In this document: piece by piece, positions 14,497 to 20,163 of the stretch
How positions within the stretch are numbered: the first letter of the stretch is position 1
Layout: each line of letters starts with the position of its first letter
Virus record (IMG/VR): IMGVR_UViG_3300034104_005469
Span: 1-28,377 of that record
Length of the DNA: 28,377 nucleotides
Source: a virus
Strand: one strand, 5' to 3'
Position numbers and translations under genes: made by a program
Notes under the pieces: model-generated
What the model saw: only the letters and a program-made list of their open reading frames with translations
Databases searched by the model: none
What the model was told of the DNA's origin: nothing

Positions 14497-14823
14497 ATGG
14501 CGACCAAACTGGTGAATTATACTCCCGAGCAAACCCTGCAAATGATTCAGGATTATCAGTCGGGTATTACTGTAGAAAAGATTGCCGAGAATATGGGCAA
14601 AACTGTTCGTTCGGTGGTTGCAAAACTGTCGCGCGAAAAGGTATATAAGGCAAAAGAATATGTTTCCAAAACTGGCGAAAAGCCGGTTAAAAAGGATGTT
14701 CACGCCGAAATGATCGGCCGTATTTTGAATATGCCTGAAAATGATGTAGATTCACTTACCAAAGCAAATAAATCTGCACTTAAAAAGATTTTCGAGGCTT
14801 TGGCAAATTCAAAACCCATTTAA
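14497..14823 (+). CDS. small helix-turn-helix phage protein, paralogue B
   Basis: A 108-residue protein closely related to paralogue A: VNYTPEQTLQMIQDYQSG, helix-turn-helix ITVEKIAENMGKTVRSVV, then AKLSREKVYKAKEY, which is nearly identical in A, and a C-terminal DSLTKANKSALKKIFEAL. The ATG at 14497 has AAAGGA six bases upstream; the TTG start giving five extra residues lies inside that site. Codons are AT-rich compared with copy A, so the duplication is not recent although the protein is conserved. It ends in a strong terminator. Confidence 0.8.
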   Translation: MATKLVNYTPEQTLQMIQDYQSGITVEKIAENMGKTVRSVVAKLSREKVYKAKEYVSKTGEKPVKKDVHAEMIGRILNMPENDVDSLTKANKSALKKIFEALANSKPI

Positions 14824-14826
14824 TTC

Positions 14827-14851
14827 AAAACCCGCGAAATGCGGGTTTTTT
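14827..14851 (+). terminator. intrinsic terminator of paralogue B
   Basis: AAAACCCGC (14827-14835), loop GAAAT, GCGGGTTTT (14841-14849) with further T residues: a canonical 9-bp stem with a U-run, starting three bases after the stop codon. Confidence 0.85.
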
Positions 14852-14861
14852 ATTATCCCGC

Positions 14862-14940
14862 AAGTTAGTAAGCGCTTACTAACTTCGCTGCGCCAAAATT
14901 ATACCATAATTTTGCGGCGCGCGTCAATAGGTACTTTCCC
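14862..14940 (-). promoter_or_regulatory. cassette copy 6: palindrome plus leftward promoter
   Basis: A perfect 24-bp palindrome at 14862-14885 (half-site AAGTTAGTAAGC). Minus strand: TTGACG (14927-14922), 18-bp spacer, TATAAT (14903-14898) in the palindrome AAAATTAT/ATAATTTT, then TGGCGC. Box GGGGAAAGTACCTA abuts the -35. The palindrome half shares GTTAG with the hairpin of copy 3. Confidence 0.76.
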
Positions 14941-15092
14941 CAATGTTGCGCTGGCACAACATATTGGTCTATACGCATATAAGCACCCACGCATATTGCT
15001 ACCAGGCGAAGTGAGCACCCACTAACCCCTGCCAGCATGCTGCGCCAGTGCAAAACCTTCAAGTGCAAAACCTTGATGGTTCCGGCGCGCCC
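14941..15092. other. non-coding interval with a 15-bp tandem repeat
   Basis: No convincing gene on either strand in 14824-15224. Apart from promoters listed separately, the interval holds a direct tandem repeat at 15050-15079 (AGTGCAAAACCTTCA then AGTGCAAAACCTTGA) and several GCGC words. A minus-strand frame of 105 codons across it has no ribosome site, an odd composition, and overlaps three control elements, so I leave it out. Confidence 0.5.
15050..15079. repeat. 15-bp tandem repeat, two copies
   Basis: AGTGCAAAACCTT(C/G)A is present twice head to tail with one mismatch, 20 bp from the leftward promoter at 15122-15093 on its downstream side. Confidence 0.8.
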
Positions 15093-15122
15093 ATTATACA
15101 GTGGAAAACCTTTCTTTGTCAA
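15093..15122 (-). promoter_or_regulatory. leftward promoter, copy 7
   Basis: Minus strand TTGACA (15122-15117), 18-bp spacer, TATAAT (15098-15093), both hexamers perfect, followed by GGGCGCGCC. The words CACTTGACAA and CACTGTATAAT are shared with copy 8 at 16706-16678; palindrome and upstream box of copies 1-6 are missing. Confidence 0.75.
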
Positions 15123-15166
15123 GTGTATTTTCGGCCTGGCTGCCAATAACCACCAGAAATAGTCAC

Positions 15167-15195
15167 TTGTCACAAGTGCCAAAACTTTTTATAAT
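15167..15195 (+). promoter_or_regulatory. rightward promoter with inverted repeat over the -35
   Basis: TTGTCA (15167-15172), 17-bp spacer, TATAAT (15190-15195). CACTTG (15164-15169... 6 bp) and CAAGTG form an inverted repeat around TCA that covers the -35. The leader holds TGTTGAGTCGATAAA (15201-15215), related to those of paralogues A and B. Confidence 0.75.
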
Positions 15196-15224
15196 TTATT
15201 TGTTGAGTCGATAAAGGATTGGAA

Positions 15225-15365
15225 ATGGAAATAAGCCAAGAATTCAGCGATTTTTTGTGGGAATGGAACAGGGAAATCGTGAATGCAGAACTTCGTGAAA
15301 TTTGGTCTGAGGCTACCCAACACGACAAATTTTTTGAAGTTGAACCCGAAGTCGAAGTGCAGTAA
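15225..15365 (+). CDS. 46-residue acidic protein
   Basis: ATG at 15225 with AGGA six bases upstream, stop TAA at 15363. Product begins MEISQEFSDFLWEWNREIV and ends in an acidic tail EVEPEVEVQ. It is the first gene of the unit carrying HTH paralogue C and takes over the leader that paralogues A and B have. No family recognised; acidic and helical. Confidence 0.6.
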   Translation: MEISQEFSDFLWEWNREIVNAELREIWSEATQHDKFFEVEPEVEVQ

Positions 15366-15406
15366 AATAATATCTTTCAATGGCTGAGAAACCTAGAGGA
15401 CATATC

Positions 15407-15712
15407 ATGACCGAAAAAGTGCAAAACTACACCCCTGAGCAAACCAAGCTGGTTGTTGAGGGTTACCAAGCAGGGCAAACTGTGGAAGCCCTGGCCGAGT
15501 TGGTTGGCAAGACCACTCGCAGTGTTGTGGCCAAGTTGTCACGCGAAGGCGTGTACCAGGCCAAGGTTAGGGTCAAGAACCCTAACCGCGTCAAGAAGGC
15601 TGAGCTGGTGGAAACCCTGGCTACGCGTTGCCAAGTTCCGGTGGAAGTGTTTGAGTCGCTGGAAAAGGCAACTCACGAAGCCCTGGAGCTGCTGGTGGCA
15701 AATCTGCGGTGA
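15407..15712 (+). CDS. small helix-turn-helix phage protein, paralogue C
   Basis: A 101-residue protein: VQNYTPEQTKLVVEGYQAG, helix-turn-helix QTVEALAELVGKTTRSVVAKL, then SREGVYQAKVRVKNPNRVKKAELVETLA and a C-terminal helix FESLEKATHEALELLVANL. The ATG at 15407 follows AGAGGA by six bases; an ATG nine codons earlier lacks a site. GC content is higher than in copy B. The KNPNRVKK stretch is encoded by a perfect inverted repeat (GGTTAGGGT/ACCCTAACC, about 15564-15586). It is followed at once by the promoter of the giant RNA, whose control by this protein would be a natural hypothesis. Confidence 0.8.
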   Translation: MTEKVQNYTPEQTKLVVEGYQAGQTVEALAELVGKTTRSVVAKLSREGVYQAKVRVKNPNRVKKAELVETLATRCQVPVEVFESLEKATHEALELLVANLR

Positions 15713-15718
15713 CAAACC

Positions 15719-15766
15719 GGGGACACAAAATATTGACTTGATTTGTGTCCCCAAACCGTATATAAT
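15719..15766 (+). promoter_or_regulatory. promoter of the giant RNA with 11-bp inverted repeat
   Basis: TTGATT (15738-15743), 17-bp spacer, TATAAT (15761-15766). GGGGACACAAA (15719-15729) and TTTGTGTCCCC (15742-15752) form a perfect 11-bp inverted repeat whose right arm overlaps the end of the -35 and the spacer. It starts seven bases after the stop of paralogue C. It can act as an operator or as the 3' hairpin of the preceding mRNA. Confidence 0.75.
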
Positions 15767-15774
15767 AATATCTT

Positions 15775-16661
15775 AGACAGTTGGAAAGGGCCAAGGAGTA
15801 CAACGCAAGTTGTTGCCCGACCCACACAGACCCACTCATCCGCAAATCAGCGACTTAGTCGACAAGCCTGTAGTGCAACTGGTCTGGTGAACAACTGTTA
15901 AAATTTCGACTTGAAGTTACTCCTTGATTCAAGTTATAATATATTTATATTATTAAGGGTGTCAGCGGTCACTAAGCTAAACATAGTGATACGACTTAAT
16001 TGTGGAAAAGCTACTCACCGAGCCACAGCCCTAACCGAGCACGGGTAAACAAGGCCAGGCGAATGTGCTTGATAAGTTTTTGATTGGTGTTGAACAGCAC
16101 GCCTATACACCAGCCCAACTAACCCTCTGATGAGCACATGCAAGTTGTGCGAAACCTTAAGGAGCGCGGTGCAAGCTTGCGGCTATTCGCCCGCTTGCAA
16201 CACCTTAGGGTCAGGAAGTCCAGTTTTTAACTGGTCTACTGCTGTCGCGGTTTTGGCAGTGTAAAAATAGAACCGTGCGGTATATCCTTGGTATGGTACC
16301 GATAGATACACCTTGGCAGTGCATTCTGACTAACCCACAAAGAAGTGGCTAAAATACAGCTATCATCTAACATAAGACCCCGCCAGTGGCGGGAAATGCA
16401 GGTTTGGAGTCCTGCTAGCGAACGGGCACAAGGATTGGGAATCAAGTGCCTACAACCTAATGCCAGTCACACGCACTGACAACGTGTGTGGTTGTGTCTC
16501 CTGTTGAGCGCATTGGGGGCTAGTTGGAGGGATAAGTCGCCGAGGTCAAGGCGCACACAATCCACTAGCACGTTAAGTCCCCGAATAGGGGCAACCTAGG
16601 TAAAAACTGCGTAGTTCAAAAGCCCTGTACAAGGTATCGCCCTTGCAGGGCTTTTGTTTTT
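15775..16661 (+). ncRNA. giant structured non-coding RNA (GOLLD/ROOL-like candidate)
   Basis: About 890 nt between a good promoter and an intrinsic terminator with no plausible protein on either strand. Paired elements include: a GNRA hairpin (15800-15813, loop GCAA); 15909-15915 with 15928-15934, whose loop TACTCCTT pairs with AAGGAGTA at 15793-15800 (pseudoknot); TCACTA/TAGTGA near 15969-15990; 16134-16138/16146-16150; CCTTAAGG 16155-16162 with 16203-16210 enclosing a GCAAGC/GCTTGC arm; CCCGCC/GGCGGG 16379-16393; 16399-16416; GGCAC+GATT 16425-16450; and a 3' pseudoknot of 16490-16497:16555-16562 crossed by 16519-16524:16564-16569. Length, complexity and phage location recall GOLLD (about 800 nt) and ROOL, which are ornate RNAs of unknown function. 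Family membership is not proven. Confidence 0.8.
16618..16661 (+). terminator. intrinsic terminator of the giant RNA
   Basis: AAAAGCCCTG (16618-16627) pairs with CAGGGCTTTT (16646-16655); the loop holds a further CAAGG/CCTTG stem. TTTTGTTTTT follows. It has a U-run only on the plus strand, which fixes the direction of the RNA. Confidence 0.88.
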
Positions 16662-16677
16662 GGTGCGCTCTGCGCCA

Positions 16678-16706
16678 ATTATACAGTGCTGAATCAATTT
16701 TGTCAA
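16678..16706 (-). promoter_or_regulatory. leftward promoter copy 8, antisense to the giant RNA
   Basis: Minus strand TTGACA (16706-16701), 17-bp spacer, TATAAT (16683-16678), followed by TGGCGC as in the cassette copies. The start, near 16671, lies ten bases beyond the giant RNA terminator and transcription would run antisense through it. A terminator at 16769-16805 insulates it from the genes upstream. Confidence 0.75.
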
Positions 16707-16768
16707 GTGGGAATTCTTGAACTGTCTGACCCTAAACCGCAACAAGTCCACACAATCAAATACCCATG

Positions 16769-16805
16769 AAAAAAGCCCCATAAGTGTCAAAACTTATGGG
16801 GCTTT
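16769..16805 (-). terminator. intrinsic terminator of the leftward HTH paralogue D unit
   Basis: AAAGCCCCATAAGT (16772-16785) and ACTTATGGGGCTTT (16792-16805) make a perfect 14-bp stem; read leftward it ends in six U residues. Confidence 0.88.
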
Positions 16806-16842
16806 GTGCTATTATGTGGCGATAAGTGCATTTTGCTCCGGT

Positions 16843-17157
16843 TTAGGGTCCGGTTTCCCGCAGCTTCTGGATTAGGAGCTCCAAAACACGTTTGTTGACC
16901 TTTTCTAGCGATTCTAGGTGGTCACTGGGGACTTCAAGCAGCTGTGCAAGCGTGTCGATGTGCTCGGACTTTTTCACGGGCGGTTGACCCAGCTTGTTTA
17001 AGTAGGTTTTCTTTTGGTAGCAGCCTAGGCTGGAGAGCTTGGCGATTACGCTACGCTCCGGCACCTGCAGCCGTTCAGCTAGCATTTTGACGGTCACTCC
17101 CGACCTATAGTCGCTGACCAATTGATCTGTAATTTCCTTTGTATATTTCATAGCCAT
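16843..17157 (-). CDS. small helix-turn-helix phage protein, paralogue D
   Basis: A 104-residue, more distant member of the paralogue family: MKYTKEITDQLVSDYRSG, helix-turn-helix VTVKMLAERLQVPERSVIAKL, then SSLGCYQKKTYLNKLGQPPVKK and a C-terminal helix LESLEKVNKRVLELLIQKL. It is the only copy on the minus strand. The ATG at 17151 overlaps the stop of the upstream gene as ATGA and may be the true start; the ATG at 17157 adds two residues. It is cotranscribed with the unknown 255-residue protein behind a structured leader. Confidence 0.78.
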   Translation of the reverse strand: MAMKYTKEITDQLVSDYRSGVTVKMLAERLQVPERSVIAKLSSLGCYQKKTYLNKLGQPPVKKSEHIDTLAQLLEVPSDHLESLEKVNKRVLELLIQKLRETGP

Positions 17158-17915
17158 GGCAGTAATTTGTCGTGTTTCTGTGATTTGAATTGTTCTACAG
17201 CTTTGTTGGTGCTTTCAAAAAGCTCCATGCTGATAAGCGGTTCTGGCATGCGATCCCAGTTTGTGGGGTCTAAGATCATGTAGCTGGTGCGTTTGCTAGG
17301 GTGTGCAAGCCAGATTTGTGTTAGCATGGTTTGTGTCAGCTTAGGCAGGTGACCGATTGCGGTATTTCTCACACCAGTCAGCGACCAAGTGCTCTCCGCA
17401 GGCTTTAGTGAGCCTGCCTTTTGACCAGTTTTATTCATCAAACCTTGGTTGCGGATTTCCAGCAACTCATCTGACCCTAAACCAGGGCACTCAACGCAGA
17501 CCGCATCCAAGAGTCTAGGCTCCATTATGTAGTCCAGGTCATCCAGCCCACGCCACTGTTCATATTGCACACCCTGAAAACGCTTAAACCCCATCATGAT
17601 AAGTGGGGTAAACTGAGCGTACTCAGGTTGTTGGGTCTGTGACTTGATTAGCTGCGATCTAGGAACTCTGGTAAGTCGCCACAGTCCTTGCTGTTTAGGG
17701 TCATCCTTGCAGTTTCTGCGAATAGTTTCCTTTACTAGAATCCTATCACCCTGTTTAGCTAGAGTCCATTGACCAAAGTTCGCTACCATTTGGGGTAAGA
17801 GCCACTGCTGGTGTGGTTGCAGGTGGGTTTGGGCAAATTCTTCCAATTCCACGTCCGTGAAACCAACCAACAGTTCCCAGTCGACGTGATCCAAATCTTG
17901 TTTTTTCAAGTACAT
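17148..17915 (-). CDS. 255-residue protein, function unknown
   Basis: A soluble, Trp-, Gln- and Leu-rich protein with no signal or membrane segment. Visible features: an N-terminal helical acidic part (DVELEEFAQTHLQPHQQWLLPQM), a basic middle (RILVKETIRRNCKDD, LWRLTRVPRSQL), and AVCVECPGLGSDELLEIR with two Cys. No catalytic motif is recognised. It is coupled by ATGA to HTH paralogue D, so the two probably act together, for instance in gene control. A stretch AAAGAA precedes the ATG. Its 5' leader of about 200 bases is highly structured. Confidence 0.7.
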   Translation of the reverse strand: MYLKKQDLDHVDWELLVGFTDVELEEFAQTHLQPHQQWLLPQMVANFGQWTLAKQGDRILVKETIRRNCKDDPKQQGLWRLTRVPRSQLIKSQTQQPEYAQFTPLIMMGFKRFQGVQYEQWRGLDDLDYIMEPRLLDAVCVECPGLGSDELLEIRNQGLMNKTGQKAGSLKPAESTWSLTGVRNTAIGHLPKLTQTMLTQIWLAHPSKRTSYMILDPTNWDRMPEPLISMELFESTNKAVEQFKSQKHDKLLPWL

Positions 17916-17967
17916 TTCTTTTTTAGTTTTTAAGTGTTTTAGACGTAATTATCCAAAGGATTTTATT

Positions 17968-18100
17968 GCCTGTGTTCTTGCTGTCGCCTGACCCTAAATC
18001 TGCACACATTACACAGGACTTCCCGGGCCCCTTCCCTTGCGGGAGCCTTCCCAGGCCTGTGTATGTTCAGGCAGTTAGCGTAGGCTAGCTGAACACAGGC
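17968..18100 (-). ncRNA. structured leader upstream of the 255-residue protein
   Basis: GCCTGTGTTC (17968-17977) and GAACACAGGC (18091-18100) form a perfect 10-bp outer helix. Inside, ACACAGG (18011-18017) pairs with CCTGTGT (18056-18062) around a GC-rich arm, and GTTCAG (18065-18070) can pair with CTGAAC (18089-18094), which overlaps the outer helix. Thus the four copies of the CCTGTGT/ACACAGG word allow competing folds. A leftward promoter at 18158-18129 would place it in the 5' leader of the 17915 gene. Confidence 0.55.
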
Positions 18101-18128
18101 TGTTATTGAATTCATAAAATTATAACAA

Positions 18129-18158
18129 ATTATATCACACTGAGCGTATGCTCTGCAA
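18129..18158 (-). promoter_or_regulatory. leftward promoter before the structured leader
   Basis: Minus strand TTGCAG (18158-18153), 18-bp spacer, TATAAT (18134-18129). The start would be near 18122. A second TATAAT lies ten bases downstream. Confidence 0.55.
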
Positions 18159-18168
18159 GTGTAAATTT

Positions 18169-18873
18169 TTATTGGGGAAGTAGTTCTTTTGCAGCTTGAT
18201 ACCTCTGTGTGGAATTCTTATGACCCAGCAGGATAATTGCTTGTTGTTGGTGCAACATGACCACACACTTGCCAGCTGCTTGAGTCGTGCCAGTTTTGCT
18301 TATGCTTAGGTTGTGGGTTTTGGTATGGGGATTTGTGTTGTATACGGTTTTGTTTTTAAGCTGCAGTTTAGGGTCTGCACTGTGTTGTAGCAGTGGATGG
18401 GTTTGCAAGTTGGGCAGGACTTTCACCAAGTCTTCCACAGTGCTTTGGTTAGTGCTTAGTAGGCCGCTTGCGTCAGTGATTGTTGTATTGAGCAGCCCAA
18501 AACCTTGAATCCACTGATTGGTGTCTGTGAGGAACTGTTTGTAGCCGCCTGGGTAGTTGTGTGCTAGAGTATCTGCTGCCACGTTATCACTAGCAATCAG
18601 CATTAGCTTTAGCAACTCACGGCGTGTGTATAGCTCACCACGCTTTAGGTACCTGCTTGTTTGTTTAATCTTTAGCAGCTCCTCCAGCGGTTGACCTTGA
18701 CGGAGTATGGTAGCGGCCGTAAACAGCTTGGTGATGCTAGCAATTGGCTGTTTATTTTGGTGGTTGTGCTCTACAATGTAGGTGTTGGTTTGGTAGTCAA
18801 AAACACCAATAGCCACCTCAGCGTGGGCTGGGGCGGCTATGATGGCGACTGCTATGATGAGTCGTTTTAGCAT
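18169..18873 (-). CDS. D-alanyl-D-alanine carboxypeptidase, S11-like, secreted
   Basis: A 234-residue penicillin-binding-type serine peptidase with all three active-site motifs: SITK (Ser46-Lys49), SDN (95-97) and KTGT (193-196). Residues 1-18 form a Sec signal peptide (LIIAVAIIAAPAHA) with likely cleavage before Glu19. It is shorter than host DacA-type enzymes and lacks the C-terminal beta domain and membrane anchor, closer to PbpG-type endopeptidases. In the periplasm it would trim peptide stems or cut crosslinks of peptidoglycan. Phage-borne copies are rare; roles could be remodelling the wall of the infected cell, blocking superinfection, or helping lysis. Confidence 0.85.
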   Translation of the reverse strand: MLKRLIIAVAIIAAPAHAEVAIGVFDYQTNTYIVEHNHQNKQPIASITKLFTAATILRQGQPLEELLKIKQTSRYLKRGELYTRRELLKLMLIASDNVAADTLAHNYPGGYKQFLTDTNQWIQGFGLLNTTITDASGLLSTNQSTVEDLVKVLPNLQTHPLLQHSADPKLQLKNKTVYNTNPHTKTHNLSISKTGTTQAAGKCVVMLHQQQAIILLGHKNSTQRYQAAKELLPQ

Positions 18874-18927
18874 GGTTTAGTGCAGGTACATTGCCTGCCT
18901 TGGTTGCAGTTTTGGTTACAAGCACTC

Positions 18928-19572
18928 TTAGTCCCAAAGAGCTTGATAGTACTTGCCAAAAAGTTCGAAAGCTTTTTGCTTACGGTGATGATGTTGGTTG
19001 TAGGCTGGTTCATCTAGTTTGCTCCGCTTTAGTTGTTCCTTGAAGCTCAGGGTTTCGTCTGCACAGTGCTCCCAGAACTGGTCGTCTTCGTCCTCGCTGT
19101 TGTGCTGCTCAAAGGCCCAGATCATCTCGTCTAAAACATAATCCCAACGAGCCTGCCAGTTGCTGTCCGTATCCCACTCCTCTTGCTTAGGCTCCTTAGC
19201 GTGGGTACTCCACAGGTGTTGTGGACAATCAAAGTCGTCAACGTGCGGTGCTCCGTGCTTGGTAGCTTTGAGCTGCTTAAGCATAGGCAGGATGATGGTG
19301 GCAAGCGTGTCGTCCATTGACCAAGTATCGTAGCGGTCGATACGAACATACACTTGCCGCTGGCGCTTTCGCTCAATCCACAAACACAGCTTGGTGATCC
19401 AAGTATCCTTGCCGGTTTTAGTTTCTGCTAGCCAGGTGCCAAAGTTGTGAACCCACTCAGGCTTGCTCTCAAAGCCGAACTTGTCCTTGACTGGCTTAGC
19501 CCAGAAGCACAGCAGCTCAGCAATTTGATAGGGGCCAATCCACGATTTGTAGGGGCCAATAACAACCTTCAT
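18928..19572 (-). CDS. conserved phage protein, 214 residues
   Basis: N-terminus MKVVIGPYKSWIGPYQIAE, middle YVRIDRYDTWSMDDTLATI followed by ILPMLKQLKATKHG, and a tail WQARWDYVLDEMIWAFEQHN. This pattern recurs in T4-like and other aquatic phages as an uncharacterised protein, possibly a virion or DNA-metabolism component; the function is not known to me. ATGA overlap with the gene upstream. No signal, no membrane span. Confidence 0.75.
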   Translation of the reverse strand: MKVVIGPYKSWIGPYQIAELLCFWAKPVKDKFGFESKPEWVHNFGTWLAETKTGKDTWITKLCLWIERKRQRQVYVRIDRYDTWSMDDTLATIILPMLKQLKATKHGAPHVDDFDCPQHLWSTHAKEPKQEEWDTDSNWQARWDYVLDEMIWAFEQHNSEDEDDQFWEHCADETLSFKEQLKRSKLDEPAYNQHHHRKQKAFELFGKYYQALWD

Positions 19573-19826
19573 AGTAGTTCCTCTAGTTTACGAACAATAG
19601 CGTGTTTACAACTTTCTGAGATAGCCTGATCGTAGCTGGTGTACACAAGGTGACTCATGTTAGTATCACGAACCTTGTCCACTAGGTAACGAACAAGACC
19701 TTGTGCAAATTCTTCCAAGTCTTGTGTATCTGTGTGTGCACTAATAAAGTAGTGCCGTGGAGTTTCGTTGTCCACGTAGTTAATGAGTCCTGCGTCCAGT
19801 GCAAGCTCGATAAGTTTAGGATTCAT
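19569..19826 (-). CDS. conserved small phage protein
   Basis: An 85-residue protein, MNPKLIELALDAGLINYVDN, DLEEFAQGLVRYLVDKV and a C-terminal helix AIVRKLEELL. Short proteins starting in this way and carrying an EEFAQ-like motif are widespread in T4-like phages, without known function. The frame is open further upstream, but those codons belong to the overlapping 50-residue gene; hence the ATG at 19826 (or the adjacent one at 19829). Confidence 0.65.
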   Translation of the reverse strand: MNPKLIELALDAGLINYVDNETPRHYFISAHTDTQDLEEFAQGLVRYLVDKVRDTNMSHLVYTSYDQAISESCKHAIVRKLEELL

Positions 19827-19968
19827 CATTAGTGTCTTCAGGTTCGCAGTTGCAGGGCTGTTCACATTCGGGAATTGGAAACGGCCAGTAGTCTGGTTGT
19901 TGAAAGGTAGTCTCCAGCTCTTCCACTCGCTTGATCCAGTCTGCAATAGTTTTGATTGGTTCAGTCAT
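19816..19968 (-). CDS. 50-residue protein, overlapping gene
   Basis: ATG at 19968 directly follows the stop of the 64-residue gene (TAAATG) and has GGAG nine bases upstream. The product starts MTEPIKTIADWIKRVEELET and ends in a Cys-rich acidic tail (CEQPCNCEPEDTNDES). It overlaps the start of the next gene by 11 bases. It explains the false N-terminal extension of that gene. Confidence 0.6.
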   Translation of the reverse strand: MTEPIKTIADWIKRVEELETTFQQPDYWPFPIPECEQPCNCEPEDTNDES

Positions 19969-20163
19969 TTACACTTCTCCACCAAAGTACTGGATTACTA
20001 CTTTAAGTGCTTTAGCCACTTTAATGTTTTGGCTTACATCTTCAGGGTGCAGCCACTCACCGTCTTCATAGTTTTTTAGCTCCAAGTCAATCCGCTTAAA
20101 GCAGTCTAGCAAGTTAAGCAAGGTAATCTTGTCTGCCACTTCACAATCAATTTCAAGTTTCAT
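19969..20163 (-). CDS. conserved small phage protein, 64 residues
   Basis: MKLEIDCEVADKITLLNLLD followed by GEWLHPEDVSQNIKVAKAL: a pattern found in small uncharacterised proteins of T4-like phages. AAGGA six bases before the ATG; the start lies inside the end of the preceding gene by 11 bases. Confidence 0.65.
   Translation of the reverse strand: MKLEIDCEVADKITLLNLLDCFKRIDLELKNYEDGEWLHPEDVSQNIKVAKALKVVIQYFGGEV

Noticed and set aside
14865-15182. 105-codon minus-strand frame
   Set aside because: It crosses a palindrome and two leftward promoters, has no ribosome site and an erratic composition; treated as non-coding.
15621-16445. Minus-strand frames of 74 and 69 codons in and next to the giant RNA
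   Set aside because: No ribosome site, interrupted neighbours, and the plus strand has a consistent promoter, terminator and folds.
15775-16661. Group I or group II intron, tmRNA or RNase P RNA
   Set aside because: No split gene around it, no group I core or domain V, no tag frame and no recognisable RNase P core; independent promoter and terminator.
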